A DNA stretch of 64,000 nucleotides, taken from an uncultured Polaribacter sp. Its GTDB lineage: Bacteria > Bacteroidota > Bacteroidia > Flavobacteriales > Flavobacteriaceae. The position numbers and the translations under genes were made by a program. How positions within the stretch are numbered: position 1 is the stretch's first letter; every line of letters starts with the position of its first letter. This document shows, piece by piece, positions 43,368 through 54,346 of the stretch. The stretch is taken from the NCBI GenBank assembly GCA_943788045.1, contig CALSOT010000006.1, positions 248,001-312,000 on the forward strand, in the 5' to 3' direction. The notes below the pieces were generated by a model. That model was not told the DNA's origin. It was given only the letters and a program-made list of their open reading frames with translations, and did not search any database.

Positions 43368-44339
43368 ATGGAAACAGTAAAGATTAGTGCTGCTGATGTT
43401 AAAAAATTAAGAGAAGCAACTGGAGCTGGAATGATGGACTGTAAAAAGGCATTAGTAGAAGCAGTTGGTGATTTTGATAAAGCAGTTGATATTTTACGTA
43501 AAAAAGGTCAAAAAATCGCTGCAAAAAGAGCTGATAGAGAATCTACAGAAGGAGTTGCAGTAACAAAAATAAACGCAGATAATACCGCTGGTGTTGCAAT
43601 CGTTTTAGCTTGCGAAACTGATTTCGTGGGTAAAAATGACGCATTTGTTGCATTAGGTAGTCAATTTGCTGAAATCGCTTTAAATTGCGCTGATAAAGAA
43701 GCTTTCTTAAATGCAGATTTTGGAGGAATGACTGTTGCTGAAAAATTAATTGAGCAAACTGGTGTTATCGGAGAAAAGTTAGAGATAACTGCCTTTGAGA
43801 AAATCGAAGCTGCTTATGTTGGTGCTTACACTCACATCGGAAAAATTGCTGCTTTAGTTGGTTTATCAGCTGTTGTTGATAATGCTGAGGTTTTATCTAA
43901 AGATGTAGCTATGCAAGTAGCATCTATGGGGGCATCCACATTATCCTATAAAGATTTTGACCCTTCATATGTGGCCGCTGAAACAGAAGCTAGAATCGCA
44001 GTAATTGAAAAAGACAATATAGAATTAGGTAGATTGGGTAAAACATTGAAAAATGTTCCTCAATACATATCTATGTCTCAATTATCAGAAGAAGTTTTAG
44101 CTAAAGCTGAGGAAGCTGCAAAAGCTCAATTAGCTGCAGAGGGAAAACCAGAAAAAATCTGGGATAGAATTTTACCAGGAAAAATGGAAAGATTTGTTGC
44201 GGATAATACAACTTTAGATATGGAGCAGTGTCTTTTAGACCAAACTTTTATTAAAGATGAAAAGAAAAATGTTGCACAATATGTAAAAACATATGGCGAT
44301 ATTGAAGTAAGTACTTTTAAAAGAGTTACTTTAGGATAA
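43368..44339 (+). CDS. tsf: Elongation factor Ts
   Basis: A 323-residue guanine-nucleotide exchange factor for EF-Tu. The N-terminal UBA-like domain reads VKKLREATGAGMMDCKKALV, followed by the ACETDFVGKNDAF motif that contacts EF-Tu. The core repeats and a C-terminal KNVAQYVKTYG segment follow. The length is above the E. coli protein (283), which is usual in Bacteroidota. Last gene before a strong terminator. Confidence 0.96.
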   Translation: METVKISAADVKKLREATGAGMMDCKKALVEAVGDFDKAVDILRKKGQKIAAKRADRESTEGVAVTKINADNTAGVAIVLACETDFVGKNDAFVALGSQFAEIALNCADKEAFLNADFGGMTVAEKLIEQTGVIGEKLEITAFEKIEAAYVGAYTHIGKIAALVGLSAVVDNAEVLSKDVAMQVASMGASTLSYKDFDPSYVAAETEARIAVIEKDNIELGRLGKTLKNVPQYISMSQLSEEVLAKAEEAAKAQLAAEGKPEKIWDRILPGKMERFVADNTTLDMEQCLLDQTFIKDEKKNVAQYVKTYGDIEVSTFKRVTLG

Positions 44340-44381
44340 AATTCACTTATTATTCTTGTTAAATCGAGAATATAAATATTT

Positions 44382-44424
44382 AAAACCTCGCATTCTATAA
44401 TTTTAGAATCGTGAGGTTTTTTTG
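44382..44424 (+). terminator. Terminator of the rplM-tsf operon
   Basis: Long hairpin AAAACCTCGCATTCTA / TAGAATCGTGAGGTTTT (one mismatch) followed by a T-run. Confidence 0.85.
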
Positions 44425-44434
44425 TTTCCCATAA

Positions 44435-45196
<762 letters not shown>

Positions 45197-45222
45197 ACAT
45201 AATCTTAAAAAAAAGACTGAAG

Positions 45223-45777
45223 ATGAACGAAGAAATTGAATTTATTCTTGATTCTGCTAAAGAATCAATGGGTAATGCCATAGAACATTTAATCAAAGAA
45301 TTAAGAACTATTAGAGCAGGAAAAGCTACCCCCGCAATGTTAACTAATGTTATGGTGGATTATTATGGAGCTTTAACACCATTAAGCCAAATAGCGAACG
45401 TAAGCACTCCAGATCCAAGAACTATAAGTGTGCAACCATGGGAAAAAAACATGTTACAGCCCATTGAAAAAGCAATTCAAGTTGCCAACTTAGGCTTTAA
45501 CCCTATGAATAATGGTGATTTTATTATGATTAACGTACCGCCATTAACCGAAGAAAGAAGAATTGGTTTAGCGAAGCAATCAAAAGCTGAAGGAGAACAT
45601 GCTAAAGTTGGTATTAGAAATGCTCGTAAAGACGCAAACAATGACATCAAAAAGACAGATGTTTCTGATGATATGAAAAAAATAGCAGAAGATGATATTC
45701 AGCAATTAACAGATACTCATGTAAAACAGATAGAAAATATACTTGCTCTTAAAGAAGTTGAAATTATGAAGGTCTAA
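45223..45777 (+). CDS. frr: Ribosome recycling factor
   Basis: A 184-residue protein with the RRF layout: helix ending LIKELRTIRAGKATPAML, domain II YYGALTPLSQIANVSTPDPR and SVQPWEKNMLQPIEKAI, then the long helices with LTEERRIGLAKQSKAEGEHA. It splits post-termination ribosomes with EF-G. Co-transcribed with pyrH and followed by a terminator. Confidence 0.96.
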   Translation: MNEEIEFILDSAKESMGNAIEHLIKELRTIRAGKATPAMLTNVMVDYYGALTPLSQIANVSTPDPRTISVQPWEKNMLQPIEKAIQVANLGFNPMNNGDFIMINVPPLTEERRIGLAKQSKAEGEHAKVGIRNARKDANNDIKKTDVSDDMKKIAEDDIQQLTDTHVKQIENILALKEVEIMKV

Positions 45778-45796
45778 AAAAACCCAAGTAATGACA

Positions 45797-45826
45797 AGAG
45801 AGTGTTTATGAGCACTCTCTTTTTAT
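45797..45826 (+). terminator. Terminator of pyrH-frr
   Basis: AGAGAGTG, 8-base loop, CACTCTCT, T5: intrinsic terminator 20 bp after the frr stop. Confidence 0.8.
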
Positions 45827-45867
45827 TTGTAAATAATATATAATTAAATTTTAGTAAAATTATAAAA

Positions 45868-48243
45868 ATGAACTTCTGGACAAAAGTTGCTGGTATTATC
45901 CTAAGAAACCGTTATTTGGTTTTAATAGGCATCGCCATCGTTACAGGCTTATTAGCATCACAAATGAAGTATATGAAATTTTCATTTACCGAAGCTAATT
46001 TATTACCAGAAGATCATGAGGCTAATTTACAATACAATCAATTTTTAAAGATTTTTGGTGAAGAAGGGAATTTAATTATTCTCGGAATTAAAGACTCTAC
46101 AGTTTTTACACCTAAAAAATTCAATAATTGGAATAGCTTAGTTAAAAAATTTGATAGTTTAGACGAAATAGATTTTACTTTATCTATAGCTGATGTTCAA
46201 GAATTAAAAGCTGATAGAAAGAACAGAAAATTTATACTAAAACCTTTATATGAAAAGAGCCCCGGAACAACAGAAGAAGTATTAGAAATAAAAAGAAAAC
46301 TTTTCGAAAACCTTCCTTTCTATGACAACCTACTCTTTAATAAAGAAACCGGAACGCTACAAACTGCAATTTATGTAAAGAAAGAAATTGTAAATACACC
46401 GCAGCGTAGAGATTTTATTTTTAACAAACTAATACCAACAATAAAAGAGTTTGAACAAGAAAATAATGTAGATGTTCGTGTTTCTGGTATGCCATATATT
46501 AGAACACTAAATGCTCAAAATATCCAAAATGAAATTATACTTTTTGTAGTAGGTGCATTAGGTATTACAGCTGTGATATTTTTCTTTTTCTTTCGATCTT
46601 TTAGAGCAACTTTTATTACACTCTTAGTCGTGATGATTGGTGTTACATGGGCATTTGGTTTTATAGGCTGGTTTGGTTATGAAATCACAGTTTTATCCGC
46701 ATTAATACCACCGTTAATTATTGTCATCGGAGTACCAAATGCAGTGTTCTTAATAAATAAATATCAGCAAGAAATTAAAAAACATGGACATCAAGCAAAA
46801 GCACTACAACGTGTAATATCTAAAATAGGAAACGCTACTTTGATGACCAACATTACAACCGCATCTGGCTTTGCCACCTTTGTTTTTGTAAAAAGTAGTT
46901 TATTGCGTGAATTTGGAATTTTAGCCTCTGTAAACATCATTAGTATCTTTATTTTAGCGTTATTAATTATACCTATCTTATATAGCTTTATGCCGCTGCC
47001 AAAAAAGAAGCATTTAAATCATCTTGAAAAAAGATGGATAGAAAATGTTGTTGATTGGATGGAAAAAATGGTTAGAACCCGAAGAATCACAATTTATTTT
47101 ACAACTGTAATTGTTATTATTGCTGCTATTATTGGCGTTTATAGAATTAAAGTATCCGGCAGTATCATAGAGGACATGCCAAAAAGTTTAGAGTTTTATC
47201 AAGATATAAAGTTCTTTGAGAGTGAATTTGGAGGAATCATGCCATTAGAAATTTTGATTGATACTAAGAAAGAAAAAGGAGTTATGAAATTATCCACTTT
47301 AAAAAAGATGGAGAAAATAAATGAAGCCATAGAAACTTTTCCAGAATTATCTAAACCCGTATCAATAACCAACCTAGTAAAATACTCTAAGCAAGCATAT
47401 TACAAAGGAATTCCAAAATATTATCAACTACCAACAAGTCAAGAGCAAAGTTATATTTTTGCATACACGAAGAATTCAAATAGTGAAACTGGTATGCTTA
47501 AAAACTTTGTAGATTCTACAGGGCGTTATGCAAGAATTACTACTTTTATGAAAGATATTGGTACTGAAAAAATGAATATAATTCAGGAACGGTTAAAAGC
47601 GGTAATTGTCAAAGAATTTCCTTCAGAAAAATATGATGTTTCTCTCACTGGTAAAGCACTGGTTTTTATAAAAGGTACTAATTACTTAATTAAAAATTTA
47701 GTAATCTCATTATCATTAGCCATATTTTTAATTGCAATTTTTATGGCATGGATGTTTAGATCACCTCAGATGATTTTTATCTCTTTAATACCCAACATAT
47801 TACCATTATTAATTACTGCAGGATTGATGGGGTTCTTGGGCGTTCCCATAAAACCATCAACAATATTAGTATTTAGCATTGCATTTGGTATTTCTGTAGA
47901 CGATACGATTCACTTTTTAGCAAAATACAGACAAGAATTAATAGCTAATAAATGGAGTATTGTACCCTCAGTGTATGCAGCTCTCAGAGAAACGGGGGTA
48001 AGTATGTTTTATACTTCAATTGTATTGTTTTTCGGATTTTTAGTATTTACATTATCTAGTTTTGGTGGCACAATTGCTCTAGGAGGACTTGTATCCATCA
48101 CTTTATTGTTAGCAATGGTCTCTAACTTATTATTATTACCATCATTATTATTAACTTTTGAAAAGAAGATAGCAAATAAGAAAGTCTTTAAAGAACCAGC
48201 AATGAAGATCTTCCCTCCAAAGGAAGAAAATACAAAAGTATAA
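45868..48243 (+). CDS. RND/MMPL-family exporter
   Basis: A 791-residue integral membrane protein with the RND layout: one N-terminal helix (LVLIGIAIVTGLLASQ), a large extracytoplasmic loop, five or six helices (from IILFVVGALGITAVIFFFFF), then a repeat of the same pattern. The second half carries GISVDDTIHFLAKYRQEL, the conserved helix-4 acidic motif used for proton coupling. It resembles hydrophobe/amphiphile exporters of the MMPL or SSD-RND group rather than the larger AcrB type. The substrate is unknown. It stands alone, with no membrane-fusion protein nearby. Confidence 0.87.
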   Translation: MNFWTKVAGIILRNRYLVLIGIAIVTGLLASQMKYMKFSFTEANLLPEDHEANLQYNQFLKIFGEEGNLIILGIKDSTVFTPKKFNNWNSLVKKFDSLDEIDFTLSIADVQELKADRKNRKFILKPLYEKSPGTTEEVLEIKRKLFENLPFYDNLLFNKETGTLQTAIYVKKEIVNTPQRRDFIFNKLIPTIKEFEQENNVDVRVSGMPYIRTLNAQNIQNEIILFVVGALGITAVIFFFFFRSFRATFITLLVVMIGVTWAFGFIGWFGYEITVLSALIPPLIIVIGVPNAVFLINKYQQEIKKHGHQAKALQRVISKIGNATLMTNITTASGFATFVFVKSSLLREFGILASVNIISIFILALLIIPILYSFMPLPKKKHLNHLEKRWIENVVDWMEKMVRTRRITIYFTTVIVIIAAIIGVYRIKVSGSIIEDMPKSLEFYQDIKFFESEFGGIMPLEILIDTKKEKGVMKLSTLKKMEKINEAIETFPELSKPVSITNLVKYSKQAYYKGIPKYYQLPTSQEQSYIFAYTKNSNSETGMLKNFVDSTGRYARITTFMKDIGTEKMNIIQERLKAVIVKEFPSEKYDVSLTGKALVFIKGTNYLIKNLVISLSLAIFLIAIFMAWMFRSPQMIFISLIPNILPLLITAGLMGFLGVPIKPSTILVFSIAFGISVDDTIHFLAKYRQELIANKWSIVPSVYAALRETGVSMFYTSIVLFFGFLVFTLSSFGGTIALGGLVSITLLLAMVSNLLLLPSLLLTFEKKIANKKVFKEPAMKIFPPKEENTKV

Positions 48244-48475
48244 ACTTGAAATTAATCTTATCATTTCTGATTAATACAGCATCGATTAATTAAAAATGAA
48301 ATAATAAAAAGTCATATTTACTTATGTTGAACTCTAATACAAAACATACTGTTTGGAAAAAGTTTTAAAGTATTTTTTGAAGAAACAACTATAATTATCA
48401 TTGCTCATCTTATCCCAAAAAAGTATCTTTACTTTTTTAATTAATAACATATATTTATATCAATATTATAAGAAT

Positions 48476-49912
48476 ATGATCAACAAAAGCGTTGCCGAAC
48501 TCATAGAATCGGAAGGATTATTACTACAAGAAATACATATTAAAGGATGGGTTAGAACATTTAGAAGCAATCGCTTTATTGCTTTAAATGATGGTTCCAC
48601 AATAAATAATATTCAATGTGTTATCGATTTTGAAAACACATCAGAAGAAACACTAAAAAGAATCAATACAGGAGCTGCAGTCTCTATAAAAGGAACTTTA
48701 GCCGCAAGTCAGGGTAGAGGACAATCTGTTGAGGTACAGGTTTCAGAAATTAAGGTATTAGGAGACTCAAACCCGGACGAGTACCCAATACAACCCAAAA
48801 AACACAGTTTCGAATTTTTAAGAGAAAACGCTCATTTAAGAGTAAGAACAAATACTTTTAGCGCAGTAATGCGTGTACGATCTAAGCTCTCTTTTGCCGT
48901 TCACCAATATTTTCAAGAAAGAAACTTTAACTACGTTAATACTCCAATTGTTACTGGTTCTGATGCAGAAGGAGCAGGAGAAATGTTTAGAGTTACCAAT
49001 TTTAAAGACAATGAAGCGCCACTGGCAGAAGACGGAACGGTTGATTATTCTAAAGATTTCTTTGGAAAAGAAACCAACTTAACAGTTTCTGGACAATTAG
49101 AGGCTGAAACTTATGCCATGGCTTTAGGAAAAGCATATACTTTTGGGCCAACATTTAGGGCGGAAAACTCAAATACAACACGTCATTTAGCTGAGTTTTG
49201 GATGATAGAACCTGAAGTTGCATTTATGGATTTAGATGGTAATATGGATCTCGCTGAAGATTTTATAAAAAACGTTCTAAATTCGATTTTGGAAAGTTGT
49301 AAAGACGACTTAGCATTTTTAGATCAACGTTTAACACAAGAAGAGAAAAGTAAACCACAAGCTGAAAGAAGCGATATGAGTTTATTAGAAAAACTTCGTT
49401 TTGTAGTCGATAATAATTTTAAAAGAGTTTCTTATACTGAAGCAATTGATATACTGCGAAATTCGAAACCTAATAAAAAGAAGAAATTTCAATTTCCAAT
49501 TAATGAATGGGGTGCAGATTTACAATCTGAACACGAGCGGTTTTTAGTCGAAAAACACTTTAAATGTCCAGTGATTTTATTTGATTATCCAGCAGATATT
49601 AAAGCATTTTACATGAGATTAAATGATGATGGAAAAACAGTTAGAGCAATGGATGTTCTTTTCCCTGGAATTGGAGAAATTGTTGGTGGTGCGCAACGTG
49701 AAGAACGATACGATGTATTAGTGGAGAAAATGAAAGCCATGAATATTGATGAAAAAGAATTGTGGTGGTATTTAGATTTGAGGAAATTTGGAACTGCCGT
49801 TCATTCTGGTTTTGGTTTAGGCTTTGAAAGATTAGTTCAATTTACTACAGGAATGAGTAATATTAGAGATGTTATTCCTTTTCCAAGAACTCCACAAAAC
49901 GCTGAGTTTTAA
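48476..49912 (+). CDS. asnS: Asparaginyl-tRNA synthetase
   Basis: From ATG 48476 the protein has 478 residues, starting [14 protein letters not shown]; an earlier ATG at 48401 would add 25 residues of no family character. The OB-fold anticodon domain ([20 protein letters not shown]) precedes a class II core: motif 2 [20 protein letters not shown] and motif 3 [16 protein letters not shown]. It contains the insertion typical of bacterial AsnRS. It charges tRNA-Asn with asparagine. The gene is followed 24 bp later by rpoN. Confidence 0.95.
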   Translation: MINKSVAELIESEGLLLQEIHIKGWVRTFRSNRFIALNDGSTINNIQCVIDFENTSEETLKRINTGAAVSIKGTLAASQGRGQSVEVQVSEIKVLGDSNPDEYPIQPKKHSFEFLRENAHLRVRTNTFSAVMRVRSKLSFAVHQYFQERNFNYVNTPIVTGSDAEGAGEMFRVTNFKDNEAPLAEDGTVDYSKDFFGKETNLTVSGQLEAETYAMALGKAYTFGPTFRAENSNTTRHLAEFWMIEPEVAFMDLDGNMDLAEDFIKNVLNSILESCKDDLAFLDQRLTQEEKSKPQAERSDMSLLEKLRFVVDNNFKRVSYTEAIDILRNSKPNKKKKFQFPINEWGADLQSEHERFLVEKHFKCPVILFDYPADIKAFYMRLNDDGKTVRAMDVLFPGIGEIVGGAQREERYDVLVEKMKAMNIDEKELWWYLDLRKFGTAVHSGFGLGFERLVQFTTGMSNIRDVIPFPRTPQNAEF

Positions 49913-49936
49913 GAAGTATTTTGTATCTTTCAAACT

Positions 49937-51394
49937 ATGCTAAAACAAAGCTTACATTATAAACTTCTGCAGAAATTATCGCCTCAACAAATTCAGTTGA
50001 TGAAGTTAATTCAATTACCTACACAAGCTTTTGAGGAACGATTAAAGCAAGAAATTGAAGAAAACCCCGCTTTAGATACAGGTAAAGAAGATTCAGACTC
50101 TATAGATGATGACTTATCTAATGAATTTGATGACGCTGGAACAGAAAAAATAGAAGCTGAAGACATAAATATTGATGATTATTTGAGTGATGATGAAATA
50201 CCGAATTACAAAACTCAAGCAAATAATTATTCAGCAGATGATGAAGAGAAAAACGTTCCTTATGCAGCAGGCACGAGCTTTCATCAATCTTTAAAAAATC
50301 AACTTAGCACTTATAGTTTTGGTGATGAAGAGCGATTAATAGCAGAGTTTTTAGTCGGTAGTATTGATGATAGTGGTTACATTAGAAGAGATCTTTTAGA
50401 TTTAGTAGATGATTTAGCTTTTACAGCAAATATATTCACCACAAAAGAAAAAGTATTTACTATTCTAAAAAAAGTGATACACACCTTAGACCCAAGCGGT
50501 GTTGGTGCTAGAGATCTAAAAGAATGTCTTATTATTCAACTTAAAAGAAAGAAAGTTACCAAAACAAGGGCATTAGCAATTGATATTTTAGAATCTAATT
50601 TTGATCATTTTGTAAAAAAACATTTCACAAAACTTAAGGAAAAGTTTAATATTTCTAATGATGAGCTAAAGGAAGTAAATACTGAAATATCTAAACTAAA
50701 CCCTAAACCAGGTAGTTCATACGCCGGAAACAATAAAATTGCAGAACAGATAGTCCCAGATTTTTCAATCAAACTTGTAAACGGTGAATTAGATTTGATA
50801 TTGAATTCGAGAAATGCACCTGAATTGCATATATCTAGAGAGTACAACAATATGTTAAAAGGGTATCAAGAATCTAAAGTAAAAAGTAAATCTCAAAAAG
50901 ATGCCGTATTCTTTATCAAACAGAAATTAGATTCTGCCAAATGGTTTATTGACGCAATAAAACAGCGACAACAAACTTTATTAGTAACAATGAATACCAT
51001 AATGCATTATCAGCAGGAATATTTTTTAACAGGTGATGAACGTAAGCTAAAACCCATGATTTTAAAGGATATTGCCGATAAGATAAATATGGATGTTTCA
51101 ACTGTTTCTAGAGTAGCAAATAGTAAATTTGTTTCAACTCCTTACGGTACAAAATTAATTAAAGAATTCTTCTCTGAATCCATGAAAAATGATAAAGGAG
51201 AGGATGTTTCAACAAAAGAAATCAAGAAAATTTTGGAAACAGTAGTTCTTGAAGAAAACAAGAAAAAACCCTTAACAGACGAGAAATTGGCAACAATTTT
51301 AAAGGAAAAAGGATATCCAATTGCAAGAAGAACCGTTGCCAAATATAGGGAACAATTAGATTTGCCAGTAGCACGATTACGAAAAGAAATTTAG
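49937..51394 (+). CDS. rpoN: RNA polymerase sigma-54 factor
   Basis: A 485-residue protein with the region I start (LKQSLHYKLLQKLSPQQIQL), an acidic region II, a core-binding domain with LDPSGVGARDLKECL, and the DNA-binding part: ADKINMDVSTVSRVANSKFV and the RpoN box IARRTVAKYREQLDLPVARLR at the end (ARRTVAKYRE core). It directs transcription from -24/-12 promoters with AAA+ activators. The stop overlaps the GTG of the next gene (TAGTG). Confidence 0.94.
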   Translation: MLKQSLHYKLLQKLSPQQIQLMKLIQLPTQAFEERLKQEIEENPALDTGKEDSDSIDDDLSNEFDDAGTEKIEAEDINIDDYLSDDEIPNYKTQANNYSADDEEKNVPYAAGTSFHQSLKNQLSTYSFGDEERLIAEFLVGSIDDSGYIRRDLLDLVDDLAFTANIFTTKEKVFTILKKVIHTLDPSGVGARDLKECLIIQLKRKKVTKTRALAIDILESNFDHFVKKHFTKLKEKFNISNDELKEVNTEISKLNPKPGSSYAGNNKIAEQIVPDFSIKLVNGELDLILNSRNAPELHISREYNNMLKGYQESKVKSKSQKDAVFFIKQKLDSAKWFIDAIKQRQQTLLVTMNTIMHYQQEYFLTGDERKLKPMILKDIADKINMDVSTVSRVANSKFVSTPYGTKLIKEFFSESMKNDKGEDVSTKEIKKILETVVLEENKKKPLTDEKLATILKEKGYPIARRTVAKYREQLDLPVARLRKEI

Positions 51395-51993
51395 TGAGGT
51401 TCTATAAATTCTTATCAATAATATTACATCCAATTGTAGTTCCTACAATTAGTATAATCTTGTACTTTATACTTGTTCCAAACGGATTTAACGCAAATCA
51501 AAGAATGATTGTGTTAGGATTAATATTTATATCTACTTACGTTATACCTCTCATCATTTTATTTCTTTTAAAAAGGCTTAAATTGATAAAATCGTTTAAA
51601 GCTAACACTATTAAAGAGCGAAAACTACCTATAGTCCTAATGATATTTTTATTCTATTTATTAGGCAATACAATTAAAGAAATTCATGACCTAAGAGATA
51701 TTAGTTTACTTTTTTACGCAACTACATTAGGGTTGTTGTGCATATATATATTATTCTCTTTTCAACTAAAAACAAGTATCCATTTGCTATCACTAGGCAT
51801 TACTACAGGATTCTTTTTTGCAATAAGCAATGTATATAGTGTAAATTTTATAGTTGTTATCATAAGTGGACTTTTACTCTCTGGCACTCTAGCAAGCGCT
51901 CGACTGAATTTAAAGGCACACACACCCACGGAAGTATATTTAGGATTTGTACTAGGTTTCCTATGCCCAATTATAGTCTATCTATTTTTATAA
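51394..51993 (+). CDS. PAP2-like integral membrane protein
   Basis: A 199-residue protein with about six membrane helices and a GTG start overlapping the rpoN stop. The last part reads SGTLASARLNLKAHTPTEVY followed by LGFVLGFLC, which matches the final PAP2 motif SRxxxxxH..xEVxxGxxxG in which His acts on phosphate. The first PAP2 motif (KxxxxxxRP) is not clear, so enzymatic activity is uncertain. Its 3' end overlaps the convergent outer-membrane gene by 6 bp. Confidence 0.7.
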   Translation: MRFYKFLSIILHPIVVPTISIILYFILVPNGFNANQRMIVLGLIFISTYVIPLIILFLLKRLKLIKSFKANTIKERKLPIVLMIFLFYLLGNTIKEIHDLRDISLLFYATTLGLLCIYILFSFQLKTSIHLLSLGITTGFFFAISNVYSVNFIVVIISGLLLSGTLASARLNLKAHTPTEVYLGFVLGFLCPIIVYLFL

Positions 51994-52665
51994 AAAATAG
52001 AAAATAAGTCCGAATTTTAAAATTTTCGTATTGATATCTTCCAAATCTATTTTACCATTATTAAAGATAGGTGTTAAACCATAAAATATATTAATATTAA
52101 ATTCATCGTAACCAGCAGAAAACGTTAAACCATATTGTAATTTATTATAGCTAGAAATATCTGAATACTTTATCCTCAAATTACTTGTATCATCAAATTG
52201 AAAATTATTAGAAAGGTTATATAAGAATTTAATACCTGCATACACTCTCCAAAATTCATACTTATTTGCATTAGATGTCCTCCATCTCAATTCTAAAGGA
52301 AATTCTAAGTTTTGTGATTTAAATAAATTAGTTCTAATTGAAGTATCACTGCTAAAAATAGTATTGTTATTCACCTCTTCTACTTTTAATTCATGATTAA
52401 AAAAATCTAAACCATAACCTATACCAGCTCCTACAGAAAAATTTCCTTGTTTATTTAAAATTAAATCTTTAATAAAACCAGTAGAAAGTGAATACGAAAA
52501 ATTACTTCTAGACACTGATGCTGGTTGATCATAAAACTGACTATAAGCAACAGATACATAAACTTGATCATCCGCATATTTATCTCCCAAATTGAGGGCA
52601 TCCTTTTGAGAAAAACAAAAGCCACATAAGAGCAAAAAGAATAAATGAGTTACTGCGGTTTTCAT
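51988..52665 (-). CDS. PorT-family outer-membrane beta-barrel protein
   Basis: The ATG at 52665 gives 225 residues with a signal peptide (KTAVTHLFFLLLCGFCFSQ); an upstream ATG at 52740 lies in a terminator hairpin and is unlikely. Beta strands with alternating hydrophobics follow (GNFSVGAGIGYGLDFF, LEFPLELRWRTSN, YEFWRVYAGIKFLYNL, LQYGLTFSAGYDEFNINIFYG), ending in LKFGLIFYFL, a typical barrel C-terminus. PorT-like barrels of Bacteroidota sit in the outer membrane; whether this one serves secretion is unknown. It lies just downstream of an ExbB/ExbD operon. Confidence 0.75.
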   Translation of the reverse strand: MKTAVTHLFFLLLCGFCFSQKDALNLGDKYADDQVYVSVAYSQFYDQPASVSRSNFSYSLSTGFIKDLILNKQGNFSVGAGIGYGLDFFNHELKVEEVNNNTIFSSDTSIRTNLFKSQNLEFPLELRWRTSNANKYEFWRVYAGIKFLYNLSNNFQFDDTSNLRIKYSDISSYNKLQYGLTFSAGYDEFNINIFYGLTPIFNNGKIDLEDINTKILKFGLIFYFL

Positions 52666-52722
52666 AACAAGGTTAAAGGACTTATCAAAGATACAATATT
52701 TCGTTTCATGATTAGAGATAAT

Positions 52723-52758
52723 AAAAAAGGGATAATTCAAATGAATTATCCCTTTTTT
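52723..52758. terminator. Bidirectional terminator after the exbD genes
   Basis: A 17-bp perfect stem (AAAAAAGGGATAATTCA and complement) with a 2-base loop, flanked by T-rich sequence on either strand. Confidence 0.85.
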
Positions 52759-52778
52759 ATGAATTCTAATGTAATTAC

Positions 52779-53240
52779 TTAATCAATACTCGCACCCGCT
52801 GAATAACTAATTTTAAGAGCATTTACATCTCTTAATTTTAGTCTAACATCTACTATAGTACCAACACTACATTCTTTATCTGCTTTAATAGAAGTTGTCA
52901 TAAACGGAACTTCTTCTTCTGAAACTTTAGATCTTGCATTTATTATAAACGCAGGAACCTCATCTGCAGTCGCTATTTTATCATTTAACTGGATTCTATT
53001 AAAACTAGTTCCATATTTAGTATCTTTTGCTTTACCAACGTAAATAGTAGTTACCAAACTTTTATGCTCTAACTTTTTTACTTCTTGTGCTGATGGCAAC
53101 CTTGGCGTATCAATTTGCAATGAAGTTTCTCTCATGGTAGTAGTTACCATGAAGAAAAATAATAACATAAAAACAATGTCTGGTAAGGCGGCAGTATTTA
53201 CTGCTGGCATTCCTTTTTTCTTTTTTCTAAACTTAGACAT
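52779..53240 (-). CDS. ExbD/TolR-type biopolymer transport protein (second copy)
   Basis: A 153-residue protein with a basic head (KFRKKKKGMPAVNTA), the single membrane helix LPDIVFMLLFFFMVTTTM carrying the essential Asp (D20 region), and a periplasmic domain ending VRLKLRDVNALKISYS. ExbD works with ExbB to couple the proton gradient to outer-membrane processes such as TonB-dependent uptake. It lies 17 bp after the first ExbD gene. Confidence 0.88.
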   Translation of the reverse strand: MSKFRKKKKGMPAVNTAALPDIVFMLLFFFMVTTTMRETSLQIDTPRLPSAQEVKKLEHKSLVTTIYVGKAKDTKYGTSFNRIQLNDKIATADEVPAFIINARSKVSEEEVPFMTTSIKADKECSVGTIVDVRLKLRDVNALKISYSAGASID

Positions 53241-53257
53241 ATGTTAAATTTTAAAAA

Positions 53258-53878
53258 TTAATTTGTTGGTTCTGCATCTGAAATAATCTGAGGATAACTA
53301 GTTTTGATAAACTCAACCTTTTTCTTCAGATCCTGATTCGACTTATTATCTTTATAAGCTTCTTCAAGTTCAGTGTAAGATATTTTGTACTTATCCATAC
53401 TTAACCTATTTCTTAAAACAGTGTAAGCTCTTAATAATTGATCTTGAACTGCGATATAAGTACCATATTCTGTTAACCTATCACTCTGAACAGAAATAAT
53501 TGCTTTGTTTGGGTGATCTGAAGAAGATTCACTTTTTTCACCCCTACAATAATCACATTTTCCAGTAGCTATATCATTTTCAACTTTACCTTCACCTCCA
53601 CCATTATCTATAAAAGCAATAGCAGCTTCTTTTAAACCTTTAATATCCATTCTTTCGCCTTCTACTAAAAGCTCATTATTTCTATTAATACTTACTTCAA
53701 AAATGTTTTTCTCTTTAATAACAGGTGGCACATAATCTGCCGGTGGTTTTTCAGATAGTTTCTTTGAAACCCCTGAATCCACATTCATTGTTGTTGTTAC
53801 TAAGAAAAAGATTAAGAGCAAGAATGCAATATCTGCCATAGAACCTGCATTAATTTCGGGATTCTCTCTTCTTGCCAT
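53258..53878 (-). CDS. ExbD/TolR-type biopolymer transport protein (first copy, with CxxC insert)
   Basis: A 206-residue protein. The helix MADIAFLLLIFFLVTTTMNV holds the conserved Asp. The periplasmic domain is longer than usual and contains GKCDYCRGEKSESSSDHP (a CxxC pair, about residues 105-122) followed by ISVQSDRLTEYGTYIAVQDQ. The insert may bind metal or form a disulphide. This larger ExbD type is usual beside a short ExbD in flavobacteria. It is 4 bp after the preceding membrane gene. Confidence 0.88.
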   Translation of the reverse strand: MARRENPEINAGSMADIAFLLLIFFLVTTTMNVDSGVSKKLSEKPPADYVPPVIKEKNIFEVSINRNNELLVEGERMDIKGLKEAAIAFIDNGGGEGKVENDIATGKCDYCRGEKSESSSDHPNKAIISVQSDRLTEYGTYIAVQDQLLRAYTVLRNRLSMDKYKISYTELEEAYKDNKSNQDLKKKVEFIKTSYPQIISDAEPTN

Positions 53879-53882
53879 ATTT

Positions 53883-54338
53883 TTATGATTTTACTAGTCC
53901 TTTTAATAAATCGTATACAAAGAATGAGCTTGCAACTAATCCTAAAGCAATACTATACCAAATTCCTGTACCAACCCATTGGTTTGTTGCTGATCCGGCT
54001 TCACCTCCTTTAAGTACGTTATTTGCTGTATCCAAAACAACATCACTATCTGCTAAAAAATAAGCAAACACCAAAACAACACCTAGAAGTGCAACTCCTA
54101 ATAAAGTCTTTTTTAAGTTCTCTGGGTTTCTAAAAAGAGCAAATAAAGACAAAATTACTGTTGCTCCTACTGCGAAATAAAGCAGCATTGTAGAAAACGA
54201 AACAATGTGTCCTACAGGTCCATTTAGCGCCTCAACATCTTCTACATCCGTCATAAAAATACGAATGAAAAGAAAAGCACCTATCACAGCAATTACCGCT
54301 ATGAAGATATTTAAAATTTTTGATAAATTATTTTTCAT
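53883..54338 (-). CDS. Small multi-helix membrane protein of the exb operon
   Basis: A 151-residue protein with four hydrophobic helices (ILNIFIAVIAVIGAFLFIRI; FSTMLLYFAVGATVILSLFA; TLLGVALLGVVLVFAYFLA; GIWYSIALGLVASSFFVYDL). No known domain. It lies between exbB (8 bp) and exbD (4 bp) on the same strand, so it is very likely part of the energising complex or its assembly. Confidence 0.75.
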   Translation of the reverse strand: MKNNLSKILNIFIAVIAVIGAFLFIRIFMTDVEDVEALNGPVGHIVSFSTMLLYFAVGATVILSLFALFRNPENLKKTLLGVALLGVVLVFAYFLADSDVVLDTANNVLKGGEAGSATNQWVGTGIWYSIALGLVASSFFVYDLLKGLVKS

Positions 54339-54346
54339 AATATATC